Program-made: the position numbers and the translations under genes
In this document: one piece after another, positions 25,821 through 34,794 of the stretch
Numbering within the stretch: position 1 is the stretch's first letter
How the letters are laid out: each line of letters begins with the position of its first letter
Assembly: GCA_020349945.1 (NCBI GenBank)
Contig: CP070704.1
Coordinates: forward strand, 1,408,018-1,461,021
Origin: Deltaproteobacteria bacterium
Lineage (GTDB): Bacteria > Desulfobacterota > DSM-4660 > Desulfatiglandales > B25-G16
Length of the DNA: 53,004 nucleotides
Direction of reading: 5' to 3'
Notes under the pieces: model-generated
What the model was told of the DNA's origin: nothing
Database searches by the model: none
What the model saw: the letters and a program-made list of their open reading frames with translations, nothing else

Positions 25821-26412
25821 TGACGAACAGATCGTCTTAGACAGCGTTAGTCAGATACTGACCGATGAGAATTACGAGGTAGATGTCTCGCTGAGTGGCC
25901 GTGAAGGGCTTGACTGGGCCATTGAGAGGCCCTACGACATCGTCCTGACCGACATCCGTATGCCAGACATTGGAGGCATGAAGGTCCTGAGGGACGTTAA
26001 GAGGATCAGGCCATCTCTTCCTGTTGTTATGATCACCGGTTATGCAACGGTCAAATCGGCGGTGCAGGCCATGAAACTGGGGGCAGCGGATTATATAGAA
26101 AAGCCATTTGAGCCTGAAGAGCTTACTGATGCAGTGGGCCGAGCACTTGGTATGGCCCCGGAAGCTGAGGAACAGGCACTGATTCACAAGGAGGAGATGG
26201 CCAAGGTTCTGGAGCGGGCCGAATCTGACGATGAATTCTTCATGAACCTCCTCGAAAATGGCGTAGATGCCTTGGATGAATATGACTTGACTAAGGCGGA
26301 GAAGCTTGCCCTCGTGACCGGCGATGTTTTGTGGATAGAGGGGCAGATCGGGCGCCTTACACGAGCCCAGAGGCGGATGCTTGTGTTCCTGAAAGTCCAG
26401 AGCAAGTCTTAA
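25792..26412 (+). CDS. Response regulator with small helical C-terminal domain (second cluster, first copy)
   Basis: The protein has 206 residues. The ATG at 25792 follows GGGAGG and lies inside the 3' end of the receiver gene. The receiver spans 1-125 with acceptor Asp in VLTDIRMPDIGG and Lys in YIEKPFEPEE. The C-terminal domain carries VLERAESDDEF and YDLTKAEKLALVTGDVLWIE. The ending (RRMLVFLKVQSKS) differs from the WLELRR..W ending of the other copies. It is a paralogue of 9898 and 28499. Confidence 0.9.
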   Translation: MEKKKALVIDDEQIVLDSVSQILTDENYEVDVSLSGREGLDWAIERPYDIVLTDIRMPDIGGMKVLRDVKRIRPSLPVVMITGYATVKSAVQAMKLGAADYIEKPFEPEELTDAVGRALGMAPEAEEQALIHKEEMAKVLERAESDDEFFMNLLENGVDALDEYDLTKAEKLALVTGDVLWIEGQIGRLTRAQRRMLVFLKVQSKS

Positions 26413-26437
26413 ACCTCCCTTCCAAAAAAGGGCACAG

Positions 26438-28396
26438 ATGCTTTACTCTACTAGATCCAAACTTATAGCAAGTTTTTTAGGGGTCTCCCTTCTGGTTGGT
26501 GCTGTTTCTCTGTTCATTGGTGGCCAGCTCCTGTATAAAGCCGTATTCAGCGAGGCAACAAACCGCATCAGATTAGACCTGAATGCCGCACGTGAGATAT
26601 ACCTGACGCGTATTAACAGTGTGAAGGTTTCGCTTAATATAACTACGCTGGGAGATGAATTCCGCTTAGAGCTCAAGAGATATGATGCACCGAAACTTGT
26701 CAATCGGCTCAGGCGCATGGCGCAGCATGCGGAGTTGGATTTCGCCGGTATAGTCACTGGAGAAGGCAAAACACTGTGCCGAATTGGGACGAATCCCGTG
26801 CCAATTGAAGAATCCCAGCCTGTGAACCCTATTGCAAACCTGGCTCTCAAACGTGGGGTCCCCGTCTCGGGCACTGTTGTTCTGAGCAGGGAGTTCCTCT
26901 CTGCTGAGAACCCCGATCTAGCCAATCGAGCCAGAATTCAGCTGGTCCCCACACGGAGGGCTGCCCCGAGAGAGGCCAAGGAGGAGGCGTCTGGAATGGC
27001 ACTTGCGGCCGCCATCCCCGTCTTAGATGGTGATGATCTGCTCGGCGTGCTTTATGGCGGTATTCTTCTGAACCGCAGCACAACGATGGTTGATAGAGTG
27101 CGGGACACGGTATTTCAGCAGGAGATATACAAAGGCCGCAGCATAGGAACCGCTACTATCTTTTTCAATGACCTCCGCATTTCCACTAACGTGCTCACCC
27201 CAGATGGAAACCGAGCTATTGGAACAAGGGTTTCGAGAGAGGTTAAAGAACAGGTCCTTACCGAGGGTAAGATGTGGACAGACCGTGCATTTGTGGTAAG
27301 TGACTGGTACATAACAGCATATGAGCCACTTGTGGACATCTTTGGTGAACGAGTGGGGATGCTCTATGTCGGGGTACTGGAGGCAAAGTATGCTGACATG
27401 CGGGGGAAGGCCCTTACGGTGTTGGTGCTCATAATCATGGCTGGCATGGCCTTAGCAATAGGGCTGGGATACCTTTTGGCAGACAAGATCATGAGCCCGG
27501 TACGGCGGCTGATAAAGGCAAGCCAACGGGTTTCCGAGGGCAATCTATCGCCGCAGATTGGGCCTATATCCAAGGATGAAATCGGTGTCTTACAAAATAC
27601 CTTTAAGGATATGATTGTATCTCTCGAGGAGCGTGATAAACGCAGAAGGGAGGAGAGCGAAAATCGGCTCCTTCAGTCTGAGAAACAGGCCAGTATTGGA
27701 AGGCTTGCAGCAGGGGTTGCCCATGAGATCAATAATCCCCTGACAGGTATATTGACATTTACCCGCCTCCTGTTGCGAAGGAGAGACATAGAGGATAAGA
27801 GTCGGTCTTATCTTCAAAAAATAGCCGAGTCCACCGTACGGGTCAGGAAGATTGTTAAGGGTTTGCTTGATTTCTCCAGGCAAACCGAGCTTGATCGAGA
27901 GCCAACTGAGCTAAATCGGCTTGTAGGTTCCACCATCTCACTGATGGAAAACCAGGCACTGGTAAGGGGTGTAGGTATCGCGTTTGAACCGGGGGAAAAT
28001 CTACCAGTGGTTACCCTTGACCGGGGCCAGTTCCAAGGTGTCCTAATAAATATAATTATAAACGCCCTTGATGCTACAGAGACAGGTGGCAATATCACGG
28101 TATCGACCGGCATCAGCCTATCTGCAAGCGATACTGGCCGAAAGGGTGTCGAGATTTCCATTGCAGATACTGGTTGCGGTATACCGCCGGAGGATCTCGA
28201 CAAGTTATTCGATCCCTTTTTTACTACGAAAGAGGTGGGCGAGGGTACCGGGCTTGGTCTGGCGGTTTCATATGGGATTGTACAGAGACACGGGGGGACG
28301 ATTCGGGTCCAGAGCGAGGTTGGCCGCGGGAGCGCTTTTACCATCTGGCTTCCAGTAGAAGAGCTGAGTGAGAGACGTAAGAATACCGGTTGTTGA
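26438..28396 (+). CDS. Cache-HAMP sensor histidine kinase (second copy)
   Basis: The protein has 652 residues. TM1 is about 10-34, the Cache-like sensor 40-320, TM2 325-347, HAMP 348-400, HisKA with H429 in AAGVAHEINNPLTG, and HATPase 525-645 with DTGCGIPPED and GTGLGLAVSYG. The ATG at 26438 follows AAAAGGG. It is very similar over its whole length to the kinase at 7595, with the sensor part the more diverged. The sensed ligand is unknown; the Cache type suggests a small organic acid or similar. Confidence 0.94.
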   Translation: MLYSTRSKLIASFLGVSLLVGAVSLFIGGQLLYKAVFSEATNRIRLDLNAAREIYLTRINSVKVSLNITTLGDEFRLELKRYDAPKLVNRLRRMAQHAELDFAGIVTGEGKTLCRIGTNPVPIEESQPVNPIANLALKRGVPVSGTVVLSREFLSAENPDLANRARIQLVPTRRAAPREAKEEASGMALAAAIPVLDGDDLLGVLYGGILLNRSTTMVDRVRDTVFQQEIYKGRSIGTATIFFNDLRISTNVLTPDGNRAIGTRVSREVKEQVLTEGKMWTDRAFVVSDWYITAYEPLVDIFGERVGMLYVGVLEAKYADMRGKALTVLVLIIMAGMALAIGLGYLLADKIMSPVRRLIKASQRVSEGNLSPQIGPISKDEIGVLQNTFKDMIVSLEERDKRRREESENRLLQSEKQASIGRLAAGVAHEINNPLTGILTFTRLLLRRRDIEDKSRSYLQKIAESTVRVRKIVKGLLDFSRQTELDREPTELNRLVGSTISLMENQALVRGVGIAFEPGENLPVVTLDRGQFQGVLINIIINALDATETGGNITVSTGISLSASDTGRKGVEISIADTGCGIPPEDLDKLFDPFFTTKEVGEGTGLGLAVSYGIVQRHGGTIRVQSEVGRGSAFTIWLPVEELSERRKNTGC

Positions 28397-28443
28397 TGAC
28401 GATCTGATCATGCTCCCTAGTTAACATCGGTATGCCAGACATT
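28383..28443 (+). pseudogene. Remnant of a single-domain receiver gene
   Basis: Just after, and overlapping, the kinase stop, codons from 28383 read IPVVDDDLIMLPS and a stop, matching the start of the lone receiver at 9534 (KILVVDDEQIVLNS). After the stop, in another frame, 28423-28443 reads NIGMPDI, resembling the DIRMPDIGG acceptor region. About 250 bases of a normal receiver are missing. The position is exactly where the intact receiver sits after the kinase at 7595-9553. It is a deleted and decayed copy. Confidence 0.7.
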
Positions 28444-28498
28444 TGTATCTGAAAAACTCCCTTAGGCTGTCCTCAAGGCATTGAAAGGTAGGAATGCC

Positions 28499-29125
28499 AT
28501 GGAAAAAAAGAAGGCCCTGGTAATCGACGACGAGCAGGTCGTCTTAGATAGTGTCAGCAAGATACTTACCAATGAGGACTATGAGGTAGATGTTTCACTA
28601 GCGGGACAGGAGGGACGTGACTGGGCCATCAAGAGACAATACGATATTGTCTTAAGCGACATCCGCATGCCAGACATTGGAGGCATGAGGGTCCTGAGGG
28701 ACGTTAAGAGGGCCAAGCCATCACTTCCGGTTCTTATCATCACTGGCTATGCCTCGGTTCAGTCAGCAGTGCAGGCCATGAAACTGGGGGCAGCGGATTA
28801 TCTGGAAAAGCCATTCACTCCTGATCAACTGCTCAAGGCTGTGGCCTCGGCCCTTGATATAGCCTTCACGGAAACACCTCAAGAACAGAATCTGATTCAC
28901 AAGCAGGAGATTATCAAGGTCCTGGAGAGGGCTGCATCCGATAACGAATTCTTCACCGACCTTCTCGAACATGCTGTAGATGTCCTAGATGAATATGATC
29001 TAACAGGGCCAGAGAAGCTTGCAATCCTGACCCGTGATATTTCCTGGATAGAGGAACACATAGGGCCCTTAACGCGACCTCAGAAGCGCTGGCTTGAGTT
29101 GAAGAGGATTGATGACATATGGTAA
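28499..29125 (+). CDS. Response regulator with small helical C-terminal domain (second cluster, second copy)
   Basis: The protein has 208 residues. The start ATG at 28499 gives the same N terminus as the paralogue at 25792 (MEKKKALVIDDEQ). The receiver has acceptor Asp in VLSDIRMPDIGG and Lys in YLEKPFTPDQ. The C-terminal domain has VLERAASDNEF, YDLTGPEKLAILTRD and a WLELKRIDDIW ending. It follows the receiver remnant at 28383. The window therefore holds four related genes of this type. Confidence 0.92.
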   Translation: MEKKKALVIDDEQVVLDSVSKILTNEDYEVDVSLAGQEGRDWAIKRQYDIVLSDIRMPDIGGMRVLRDVKRAKPSLPVLIITGYASVQSAVQAMKLGAADYLEKPFTPDQLLKAVASALDIAFTETPQEQNLIHKQEIIKVLERAASDNEFFTDLLEHAVDVLDEYDLTGPEKLAILTRDISWIEEHIGPLTRPQKRWLELKRIDDIW

Positions 29126-29218
29126 TTTACATGGTTGATCCGTCTCAGTCACCTCTGCCTTGACAGTTAATGAGTTATCGGTATCATATCTGGCAGCTCA
29201 CTAGGCTTGAATCTGTAT

Positions 29219-29360
29219 CCATCCTTAAGTAGGTATTTCTCCCCATCAGAGATAGGGAACACGGACAAAATAAGACCATCCCCATTCAGAAATGGGTGGG
29301 GTTTTCCCGTTTTTAGGTAGATTACCTGATTGAACCTACCTCTTTAAATCAATAAGTACC
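29219..29360 (+). repeat. Conserved intergenic element, copy C (with terminator-like hairpin)
   Basis: This is related to the copies at 11821 and 17763 and lies in the 366-base gap between the regulator and the POR operon. The stem CCATCCCCATT-CAGA-AATGGGTGGGG (29276-29301) is imperfect and is followed by TTTTCCCGTTTTT. AGGTAG and CTACCT downstream can also pair. It ends about 130 bases before the POR gamma start. The flanks (29126-29218 and 29361-29491) hold no other feature I recognise except CAGGAG ahead of the POR start. Confidence 0.6.
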
Positions 29361-29491
29361 CAAGTAGAGAACAGTGCGCTTGCTGCTTGAGCCTCCTTGT
29401 AAATAAAAGATTTGACAATCTTGTAATCGTGGGGTTATAGATTAGCAGCGATTTGATAAGGGGGGATTTTTTCTATTCTTCAGGAGTTACT

Positions 29492-30040
29492 ATGCTGGAA
29501 ATCAGGCTTCATGGAAGGGGTGGGCAGGGTGCAGTTACCTCTGCGGAGCTTTTAGCCCAGGCAGCAATCAAGGAGGGAAAATACGGTCAGGCCTTTCCCA
29601 GTTTCGGACCGGAGAGGAGGGGGGCCCCTGTCGTTGCATTTTGTAGGATAGATGAAAAACAGATAAAGATCCGGTCAAATATCAACGAACCTGACATTGT
29701 TCTGGTGCTTGATCCGTCTATATTGCGGATCGTGGATGTTGCAGCTGGTTTGAAGGGCGATGGGATTCTCGTCACCAACACCAAGCACAAGGCCGATGAG
29801 ATACGAAAAGAGCTAAATTTGAAATGCAAGCTGGCGGTAGTAAATGCAAACGGGATCGCCAGAGAAGAACTGGGGCTCCCCATCACCAATACCACCATGC
29901 TCGGTGCCTTATTGAAGGCCAAGGCAGTTGTTAGTCCCGATTCCCTGATAGAACCCTTGAGAGAGAGATTTGGCAGGATAGCAGAAAAGAATATCAGGGC
30001 ATTTAAAAGGGCTTTTAAAGAGACAGAGTTGGCATTTTGA
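29492..30040 (+). CDS. porC: Pyruvate:ferredoxin oxidoreductase subunit gamma
   Basis: The protein has 182 residues from the ATG at 29492, which follows CAGGAG. It shows GRGGQGAVTSAELLAQAA and FPSFGPERRGAPV, signatures of the gamma subunit of 2-oxoacid:ferredoxin oxidoreductases. The order gamma-delta-alpha-beta is typical of four-subunit POR. The complex oxidises pyruvate to acetyl-CoA and CO2 with ferredoxin as acceptor, or runs the reverse. Confidence 0.93.
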   Translation: MLEIRLHGRGGQGAVTSAELLAQAAIKEGKYGQAFPSFGPERRGAPVVAFCRIDEKQIKIRSNINEPDIVLVLDPSILRIVDVAAGLKGDGILVTNTKHKADEIRKELNLKCKLAVVNANGIAREELGLPITNTTMLGALLKAKAVVSPDSLIEPLRERFGRIAEKNIRAFKRAFKETELAF

Positions 30041-30056
30041 ATAGAGGAGAAGAGAG

Positions 30057-30350
30057 TTGGCCAAGACAAAGACAGATCTGAGCTGGCAGGAACTTGAGAT
30101 CGGGGGCATTGTTACTAATCCGGGCAATGCCGCTGAATACAAGACAGGGGACTGGAGGTCCCTAAGACCTGTCTGGGATACAAAGAGATGTGTGAAGTGC
30201 GGAGCTTGCTACATATTCTGCCCTGACGCAGCCATTGAAGAAACTGAAGAAGGCTATTTTGAGGCAAACCTGTTCCACTGCAAGGGGTGTGGAATATGTG
30301 CCCATGAATGTCCCACCCAATCCATAACAATGGTTGAGGAGGAAGAGTAA
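30057..30350 (+). CDS. porD: Pyruvate:ferredoxin oxidoreductase subunit delta (2[4Fe-4S] ferredoxin)
   Basis: The protein has 97 residues. Two [4Fe-4S] motifs (CVKCGACYIFCP and CKGCGICAHECP) make it the electron-exit subunit. The start is TTG at 30057 after GAGGAGAAGAGAG. Its stop overlaps the ATG of the alpha subunit. Confidence 0.93.
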   Translation: MAKTKTDLSWQELEIGGIVTNPGNAAEYKTGDWRSLRPVWDTKRCVKCGACYIFCPDAAIEETEEGYFEANLFHCKGCGICAHECPTQSITMVEEEE

Positions 30351-31531
30351 TGGGGAAGAGAATAGGACTGGAGGTTTCTTTGTCTGCTGCTGAGGCGGTA
30401 AAAATGGCAGATGTAGATTGCATTGCAGCCTATCCCATCACTCCCCAGACGCATATTGTCGAACACCTCTCAGAGTTGGTGAATAACGGGGAGCTGGACG
30501 CGGAATTTATACCGGTGGAGTCCGAACACTCTGCTATGAGTGTGTGTGCGGGTATTGCAGCGGTGGGGGCAAGGGCCTTTACCTGCACCAGTTCCCAGGG
30601 GCTCGCATTGATGAACGAAATTGTGCATATTGTGTCCTCTATGCGTCTTCCCATGGTGATGATCTTGGCAAATAGATCTCTTTCAGCCCCTATAAGCATC
30701 TGGAACGACCACACCGATGTCATGTCTGTCCGGGATTGTGGATGGGTTCAGGTATTTGCCAATAACGGGCAGGAGGTCTTTGATCACGTGCTTTTTGGAT
30801 ACAGGGTAGCAGAGAGCGAGAAGGTCATGCTCCCTGTTATGATTCACGTTGACGGATTCATATTAACCCATGTTATTGAGCCGGTGGAGTTCTGGGAAAC
30901 AGAACAGGTGGAGAGATATCTACCCGAATTCAAGCCTGTCCATGCCTTGCATCCTGACAGGCCGGTCACTATGGGCTGCATTGCAGGCCCTCCCATCTTT
31001 TCGGAGGTTAAGGTGGCGCAGGATGAGGCCCTTATCCAATCAAAAAGTGAGATTATCTCTGCATGGAAAGAGCTTGGAGATATCGTGGGAAGGAATTATA
31101 AACCGATCGAAGGTTACAAACATGAGGACGCAGAGACCTTATTTATCACCCAAGGGTGTTTTGGTGAGACTGTTTCGTTGGCGGTTGACGCCCTGAGGGA
31201 TGAAGGGAAGTCCGTTGGCCTGCTCATGGATAGACTCTGGAGGCCATTCCCTTTTGAGGAATTTCGCCAGGCCGTCGAAAATGCAAAGAGCTTGATCGTT
31301 ATTGACAGGGCCATATCTTATGGTGGCCAAGGCGGGCCCTTGGCACTCGATCTGCGCTCGGCCCTCTACAAGGAAAAGAATGAGCCCATCATTACCAATT
31401 TTATCTGCGGGCTGGCGAGCAGGGATGTCACCATTGATGATTTTAAGAACATATACAACAGATCCATGGAAAAGATTAAAGTAAATCCCCGGGAGGAAGA
31501 CTTTGAGTATTATGGTGTGAGGGGCAAATAA
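30350..31531 (+). CDS. porA: Pyruvate:ferredoxin oxidoreductase subunit alpha
   Basis: The protein has 393 residues. It begins with the pyrimidine-binding half of the fold (AAYPITPQTHIVEHLSELV and EFIPVESEHSAMS), with the Pro-Ile-Thr-Pro motif of POR alpha subunits and the CoA domain near residues 250-340. It forms the thiamine-diphosphate catalytic heart with the beta subunit. The pyruvate-specific subtype is favoured by overall resemblance; 2-oxoisovalerate or 2-oxoglutarate forms usually differ in subunit layout. Confidence 0.93.
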   Translation: MGKRIGLEVSLSAAEAVKMADVDCIAAYPITPQTHIVEHLSELVNNGELDAEFIPVESEHSAMSVCAGIAAVGARAFTCTSSQGLALMNEIVHIVSSMRLPMVMILANRSLSAPISIWNDHTDVMSVRDCGWVQVFANNGQEVFDHVLFGYRVAESEKVMLPVMIHVDGFILTHVIEPVEFWETEQVERYLPEFKPVHALHPDRPVTMGCIAGPPIFSEVKVAQDEALIQSKSEIISAWKELGDIVGRNYKPIEGYKHEDAETLFITQGCFGETVSLAVDALRDEGKSVGLLMDRLWRPFPFEEFRQAVENAKSLIVIDRAISYGGQGGPLALDLRSALYKEKNEPIITNFICGLASRDVTIDDFKNIYNRSMEKIKVNPREEDFEYYGVRGK

Positions 31532-32466
31532 TGGAACCGACCAATGTCTACGCGTATAAGCTCGTTAGCAGAAAGGAGTATTTTTCACCAGGACATAGGG
31601 CCTGTCAGGGCTGTGCAGAGGCATTAGCTGTCAGGCTTGTTGGCAAGGCACTGGGAAGAGATACGATAGCTGCCTCTGCAACCGGCTGTATGGAGGTTGT
31701 ATCAACACCCCTTCCCTTTACCAACTGGAATGTGCCCTGGATCCATGTCGCATTTGAAAATGCGGCAGCTGTTGCCTCAGGCGCTGAGGCAGGCATGAAG
31801 GCCTTGATGAGAAAGGGCAGGTTACCCAAGAAAAAGATAACCTTTCTTGCCATGGCAGGTGACGGCGGAACAAGCGATATCGGTATTCAGGCCCTGTCCG
31901 GTGCCTTGGAAAGGGGTCATGACTTTATCTATGTCTGCTATGATAATGAGGCATATATGAATACCGGTATCCAGAGATCATCGTCAACCCCATTTGGGGC
32001 ATCAACCACGACATCGCCGGCAGGAAAGGTCGTGCCGGGTCAGGTAACCTGGAAGAAAAATATGCCCGAAATCGCTGCAGCGCACGATATTCCCTATGTG
32101 GCGACAGCATGCCCAAGCTATCCTATTGACCTTGTTCAGAAGGTGAAAAAGGCCGCAAGGATCAAAGGGCCGGCATATATCCATATCCTCTCGGTCTGCC
32201 CGACAGGCTGGCGGTTGCCGCCAGAGCTCTCCATAAAGGCCGGCCGTTTAGCAGTGGAGACAGGCATATTCCCCCTCTATGAGGTGGAAGATGGTCGCTA
32301 TAAATTCACTGTGGAGGTTGGGATACTGCGTCCTGTAAGCGATTATTTGAAAATCCAGGGACGGTTTCGGCATCTTGATGAGGGAATGACAGGGAAGATT
32401 CAAAAAAGGGTTAAAGAAGAATACGAGAGGTTGAAGAAAAAGGTAAAAATGACCCAAGGAGATTAA
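31531..32466 (+). CDS. porB: Pyruvate:ferredoxin oxidoreductase subunit beta
   Basis: The protein has 311 residues. It has the thiamine-diphosphate motif GDGGTSDIGIQALSGALERG with downstream YDNEAYMNTG, and cysteines of the [4Fe-4S] cluster (CQGCAEAL, ATGC and later CPTGW). The start is the ATG overlapping the alpha stop. It completes the porC-D-A-B operon. The NuoE-like gene begins directly at its stop. Confidence 0.94.
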   Translation: MEPTNVYAYKLVSRKEYFSPGHRACQGCAEALAVRLVGKALGRDTIAASATGCMEVVSTPLPFTNWNVPWIHVAFENAAAVASGAEAGMKALMRKGRLPKKKITFLAMAGDGGTSDIGIQALSGALERGHDFIYVCYDNEAYMNTGIQRSSSTPFGASTTTSPAGKVVPGQVTWKKNMPEIAAAHDIPYVATACPSYPIDLVQKVKKAARIKGPAYIHILSVCPTGWRLPPELSIKAGRLAVETGIFPLYEVEDGRYKFTVEVGILRPVSDYLKIQGRFRHLDEGMTGKIQKRVKEEYERLKKKVKMTQGD

Positions 32467-32952
32467 ATGGATTCACAGGCTATTGATCAAATATTACAAA
32501 AGTATGACTATGGGCATTCCTCCATTATTGCAATCTTGCAGGATCTGCAGGAAAAAGAAAATTATCTACCTGAAAAGGATCTCGACTATGTCTCCGAAAG
32601 GCTTTCCATGCCTCTCACGAGGATATACAGGATAGCCACGTTCTACAATGCCTTCAGCCTTACTCCCCGGGGAAAATACCTGGTCAATGTCTGTTTGGGA
32701 ACGGCCTGTCATGTAAGGGGGGCGGCAAGGGTTCTTGATAGGATAAAGATGTATCTTGGCATTGATGTTGGCGAAATGACAAAAGACAAACTCTTTTCTC
32801 TGGAAACGGTCAACTGCTTGGGCTCCTGCGCTCTCGGACCTATTGTTGTTATCGGAAATGAATATCACGGTCAGATGACACCGGCCAAGGTCGAATCTAC
32901 CATTAAAAAATACAGAAAAAGGTCTTCAAGGAAAAAAGATGAGAAGGATTAA
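32467..32952 (+). CDS. NuoE-like [2Fe-2S] subunit (second copy, no receiver)
   Basis: The protein has 161 residues, the normal NuoE length. Cluster ligands are in CLGTACHVRG and NCLGSCALGP. It starts directly after porB, so POR and this NADH-dehydrogenase-like set probably form one operon. It lacks the receiver domain found on its homologue at 493, which serves as a control for that fusion. Confidence 0.93.
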   Translation: MDSQAIDQILQKYDYGHSSIIAILQDLQEKENYLPEKDLDYVSERLSMPLTRIYRIATFYNAFSLTPRGKYLVNVCLGTACHVRGAARVLDRIKMYLGIDVGEMTKDKLFSLETVNCLGSCALGPIVVIGNEYHGQMTPAKVESTIKKYRKRSSRKKDEKD

Positions 32953-34792
32953 TAATCCCCAGGAACTCGAAAAAATCAGGGAAGAAATCTTAACGAGGAG
33001 GGATCCTAACAAGCCCTGCATTACCATCTGCTCCGGGACTGGATGCCATGCGTATGGATGTGAAAAGGTTGCCGAGGCATTTAGGGCGGAGATAAGAAAA
33101 AGGGGTCTGGAAGAAAGTATGGACATAAGGACAACAGGTTGCCACGGATTTTGTGAAAGGGGGCCTGTGGTTGTCATAAACCCGGAGAAGATATTTTATC
33201 AGAGGGTCACCCCGGAAGATGCAGGCGAGATTATATCCGAAACCTTGCTCAAAAACAGTACTATTGATCGGCTCTTGTATACCCATCCTCAGACAGGAGA
33301 AAAGATTGTAAGAGAGGATGACGTTCCCTTTTACCAGGGTCAAATGCGGGTCATTTTTGGAAATAACGGTAAGATTGACCCCACGAAAATAGAGGATTAT
33401 ATCGCCATTGGCGGCTACTCTGCCTTAGCCAAGGTTTTGACGGAATTTTCTCCGGAAGAAGTGATTGATACAATCAAGAGATCGGCACTGCGGGGCAGGG
33501 GAGGTGGGGGATTCCCCGCCGGTGTGAAGTGGGAATCCTGCAGGAACGCCCGGGGAGATAAACACTATGTGATCTGCAACGCTGATGAGGGAGACCCTGG
33601 TGCATATATGGACAGAAGTCTGCTGGAGGGGAACCCTCACAGTGTCTTGGAGGGAATGATAATTGGCGCCTATGCAATTGGCTCAGATGAAGGATATATC
33701 TATGTGCGCAATGAGTATCCACTTGCTGTTAGAAATGTCGGCATAGCCATAGATCAGCTCAGAGACTGCGGACTGTTGGGGGAAAACATTCTCGGTACAG
33801 GACTTGATTTTGAAATCAAGGTTAACAGGGGTGGAGGAGCCTTCGTTTGCGGGGAATCAACAGCCCTTATGGCCTCCCTTGAAGGGCAGGCAGGGGAGCC
33901 CAGGGCAAAACACATCCATACTGTTGAGAGCGGTCTATGGGATAAACCCACCAATCTCAATAATGTGGAAACATGGGCCAATGTGCCCCTCATTATCAGT
34001 AGAGGTGTCAAATGGTACACAAGTATAGGGACTGAAACCAGCAAGGGAACCAAGATCTTTTCCTTGGTGGGAAAGGTGAATAACACCGGGCTCGTGGAAG
34101 TCCCTATGGGAATAACTATAAGAGAAATTGTCCATGATATCGGAGGAGGGATTCCCGGGAATGGGGAATTAAAGGCAGTTCAAACTGGTGGACCTTCAGG
34201 AGGATGTATCCCCGAATCATTAATTGATATACCGGTGGATTTTGACAAACTCACTGAGGTGGGTTCGATGATGGGATCTGGTGGGATGATTGTCATGGAC
34301 GATAGAACCTGTATGGTGGACATTGCTAAGTACTTTCTGAATTTCTTGAAGGATGAGAGCTGCGGAAAGTGTACCACGTGCCGGGATGGAACTCGCAGGA
34401 TGTATGAAATTGTTGATGGAATTACCCGGGGTGAAGGGAGAGCAGGGGATATTGAACTCCTTGAAGAGCTGAGTTGGGTTGTCTCTGAGGCCTCCCTTTG
34501 TGCCCTTGGCCAGACAGCGCCCAATCCAGTGCTGAGCACCATCAGGTATTTCAGAGATGAATATGAGGCCCACATTAAGGACAAGAGATGCCCTGCAGGT
34601 GTCTGTAAGGCCCTCATAACATACCTTATAGACCAAGAAAAATGCACTGCATGTGGAAGATGTAAGAGGGTATGCCCAAGCGAGGCCATTACTGGCGAAA
34701 AGAAGGTGCCGCACAAGATTGACCCGGAAAAATGCATACGGTGCGGTGCATGTATAGCAGAATGCAAGTTCGATGCAATAGAGGTTGTTTAG
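32939..34792 (+). CDS. NuoF-like NADH-binding FMN/iron-sulfur subunit (second copy)
   Basis: The protein has 617 residues. The N-terminal [2Fe-2S] region has CSGTGCHAYG and TTGCHGFCERG; the NADH/FMN motif is GRGGGGFPAGVKW; the [4Fe-4S] motif is ESCGKCTTCRDG; and two ferredoxin motifs close the chain (CTACGRCKRVCP and CIRCGACIAEC). It overlaps the NuoE gene by 14 bases. With POR upstream, reducing equivalents from pyruvate may reach NAD+ through it, or NADH could be used for pyruvate synthesis. Confidence 0.93.
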   Translation: MRRINNPQELEKIREEILTRRDPNKPCITICSGTGCHAYGCEKVAEAFRAEIRKRGLEESMDIRTTGCHGFCERGPVVVINPEKIFYQRVTPEDAGEIISETLLKNSTIDRLLYTHPQTGEKIVREDDVPFYQGQMRVIFGNNGKIDPTKIEDYIAIGGYSALAKVLTEFSPEEVIDTIKRSALRGRGGGGFPAGVKWESCRNARGDKHYVICNADEGDPGAYMDRSLLEGNPHSVLEGMIIGAYAIGSDEGYIYVRNEYPLAVRNVGIAIDQLRDCGLLGENILGTGLDFEIKVNRGGGAFVCGESTALMASLEGQAGEPRAKHIHTVESGLWDKPTNLNNVETWANVPLIISRGVKWYTSIGTETSKGTKIFSLVGKVNNTGLVEVPMGITIREIVHDIGGGIPGNGELKAVQTGGPSGGCIPESLIDIPVDFDKLTEVGSMMGSGGMIVMDDRTCMVDIAKYFLNFLKDESCGKCTTCRDGTRRMYEIVDGITRGEGRAGDIELLEELSWVVSEASLCALGQTAPNPVLSTIRYFRDEYEAHIKDKRCPAGVCKALITYLIDQEKCTACGRCKRVCPSEAITGEKKVPHKIDPEKCIRCGACIAECKFDAIEVV

Positions 34793-34794
34793 AG

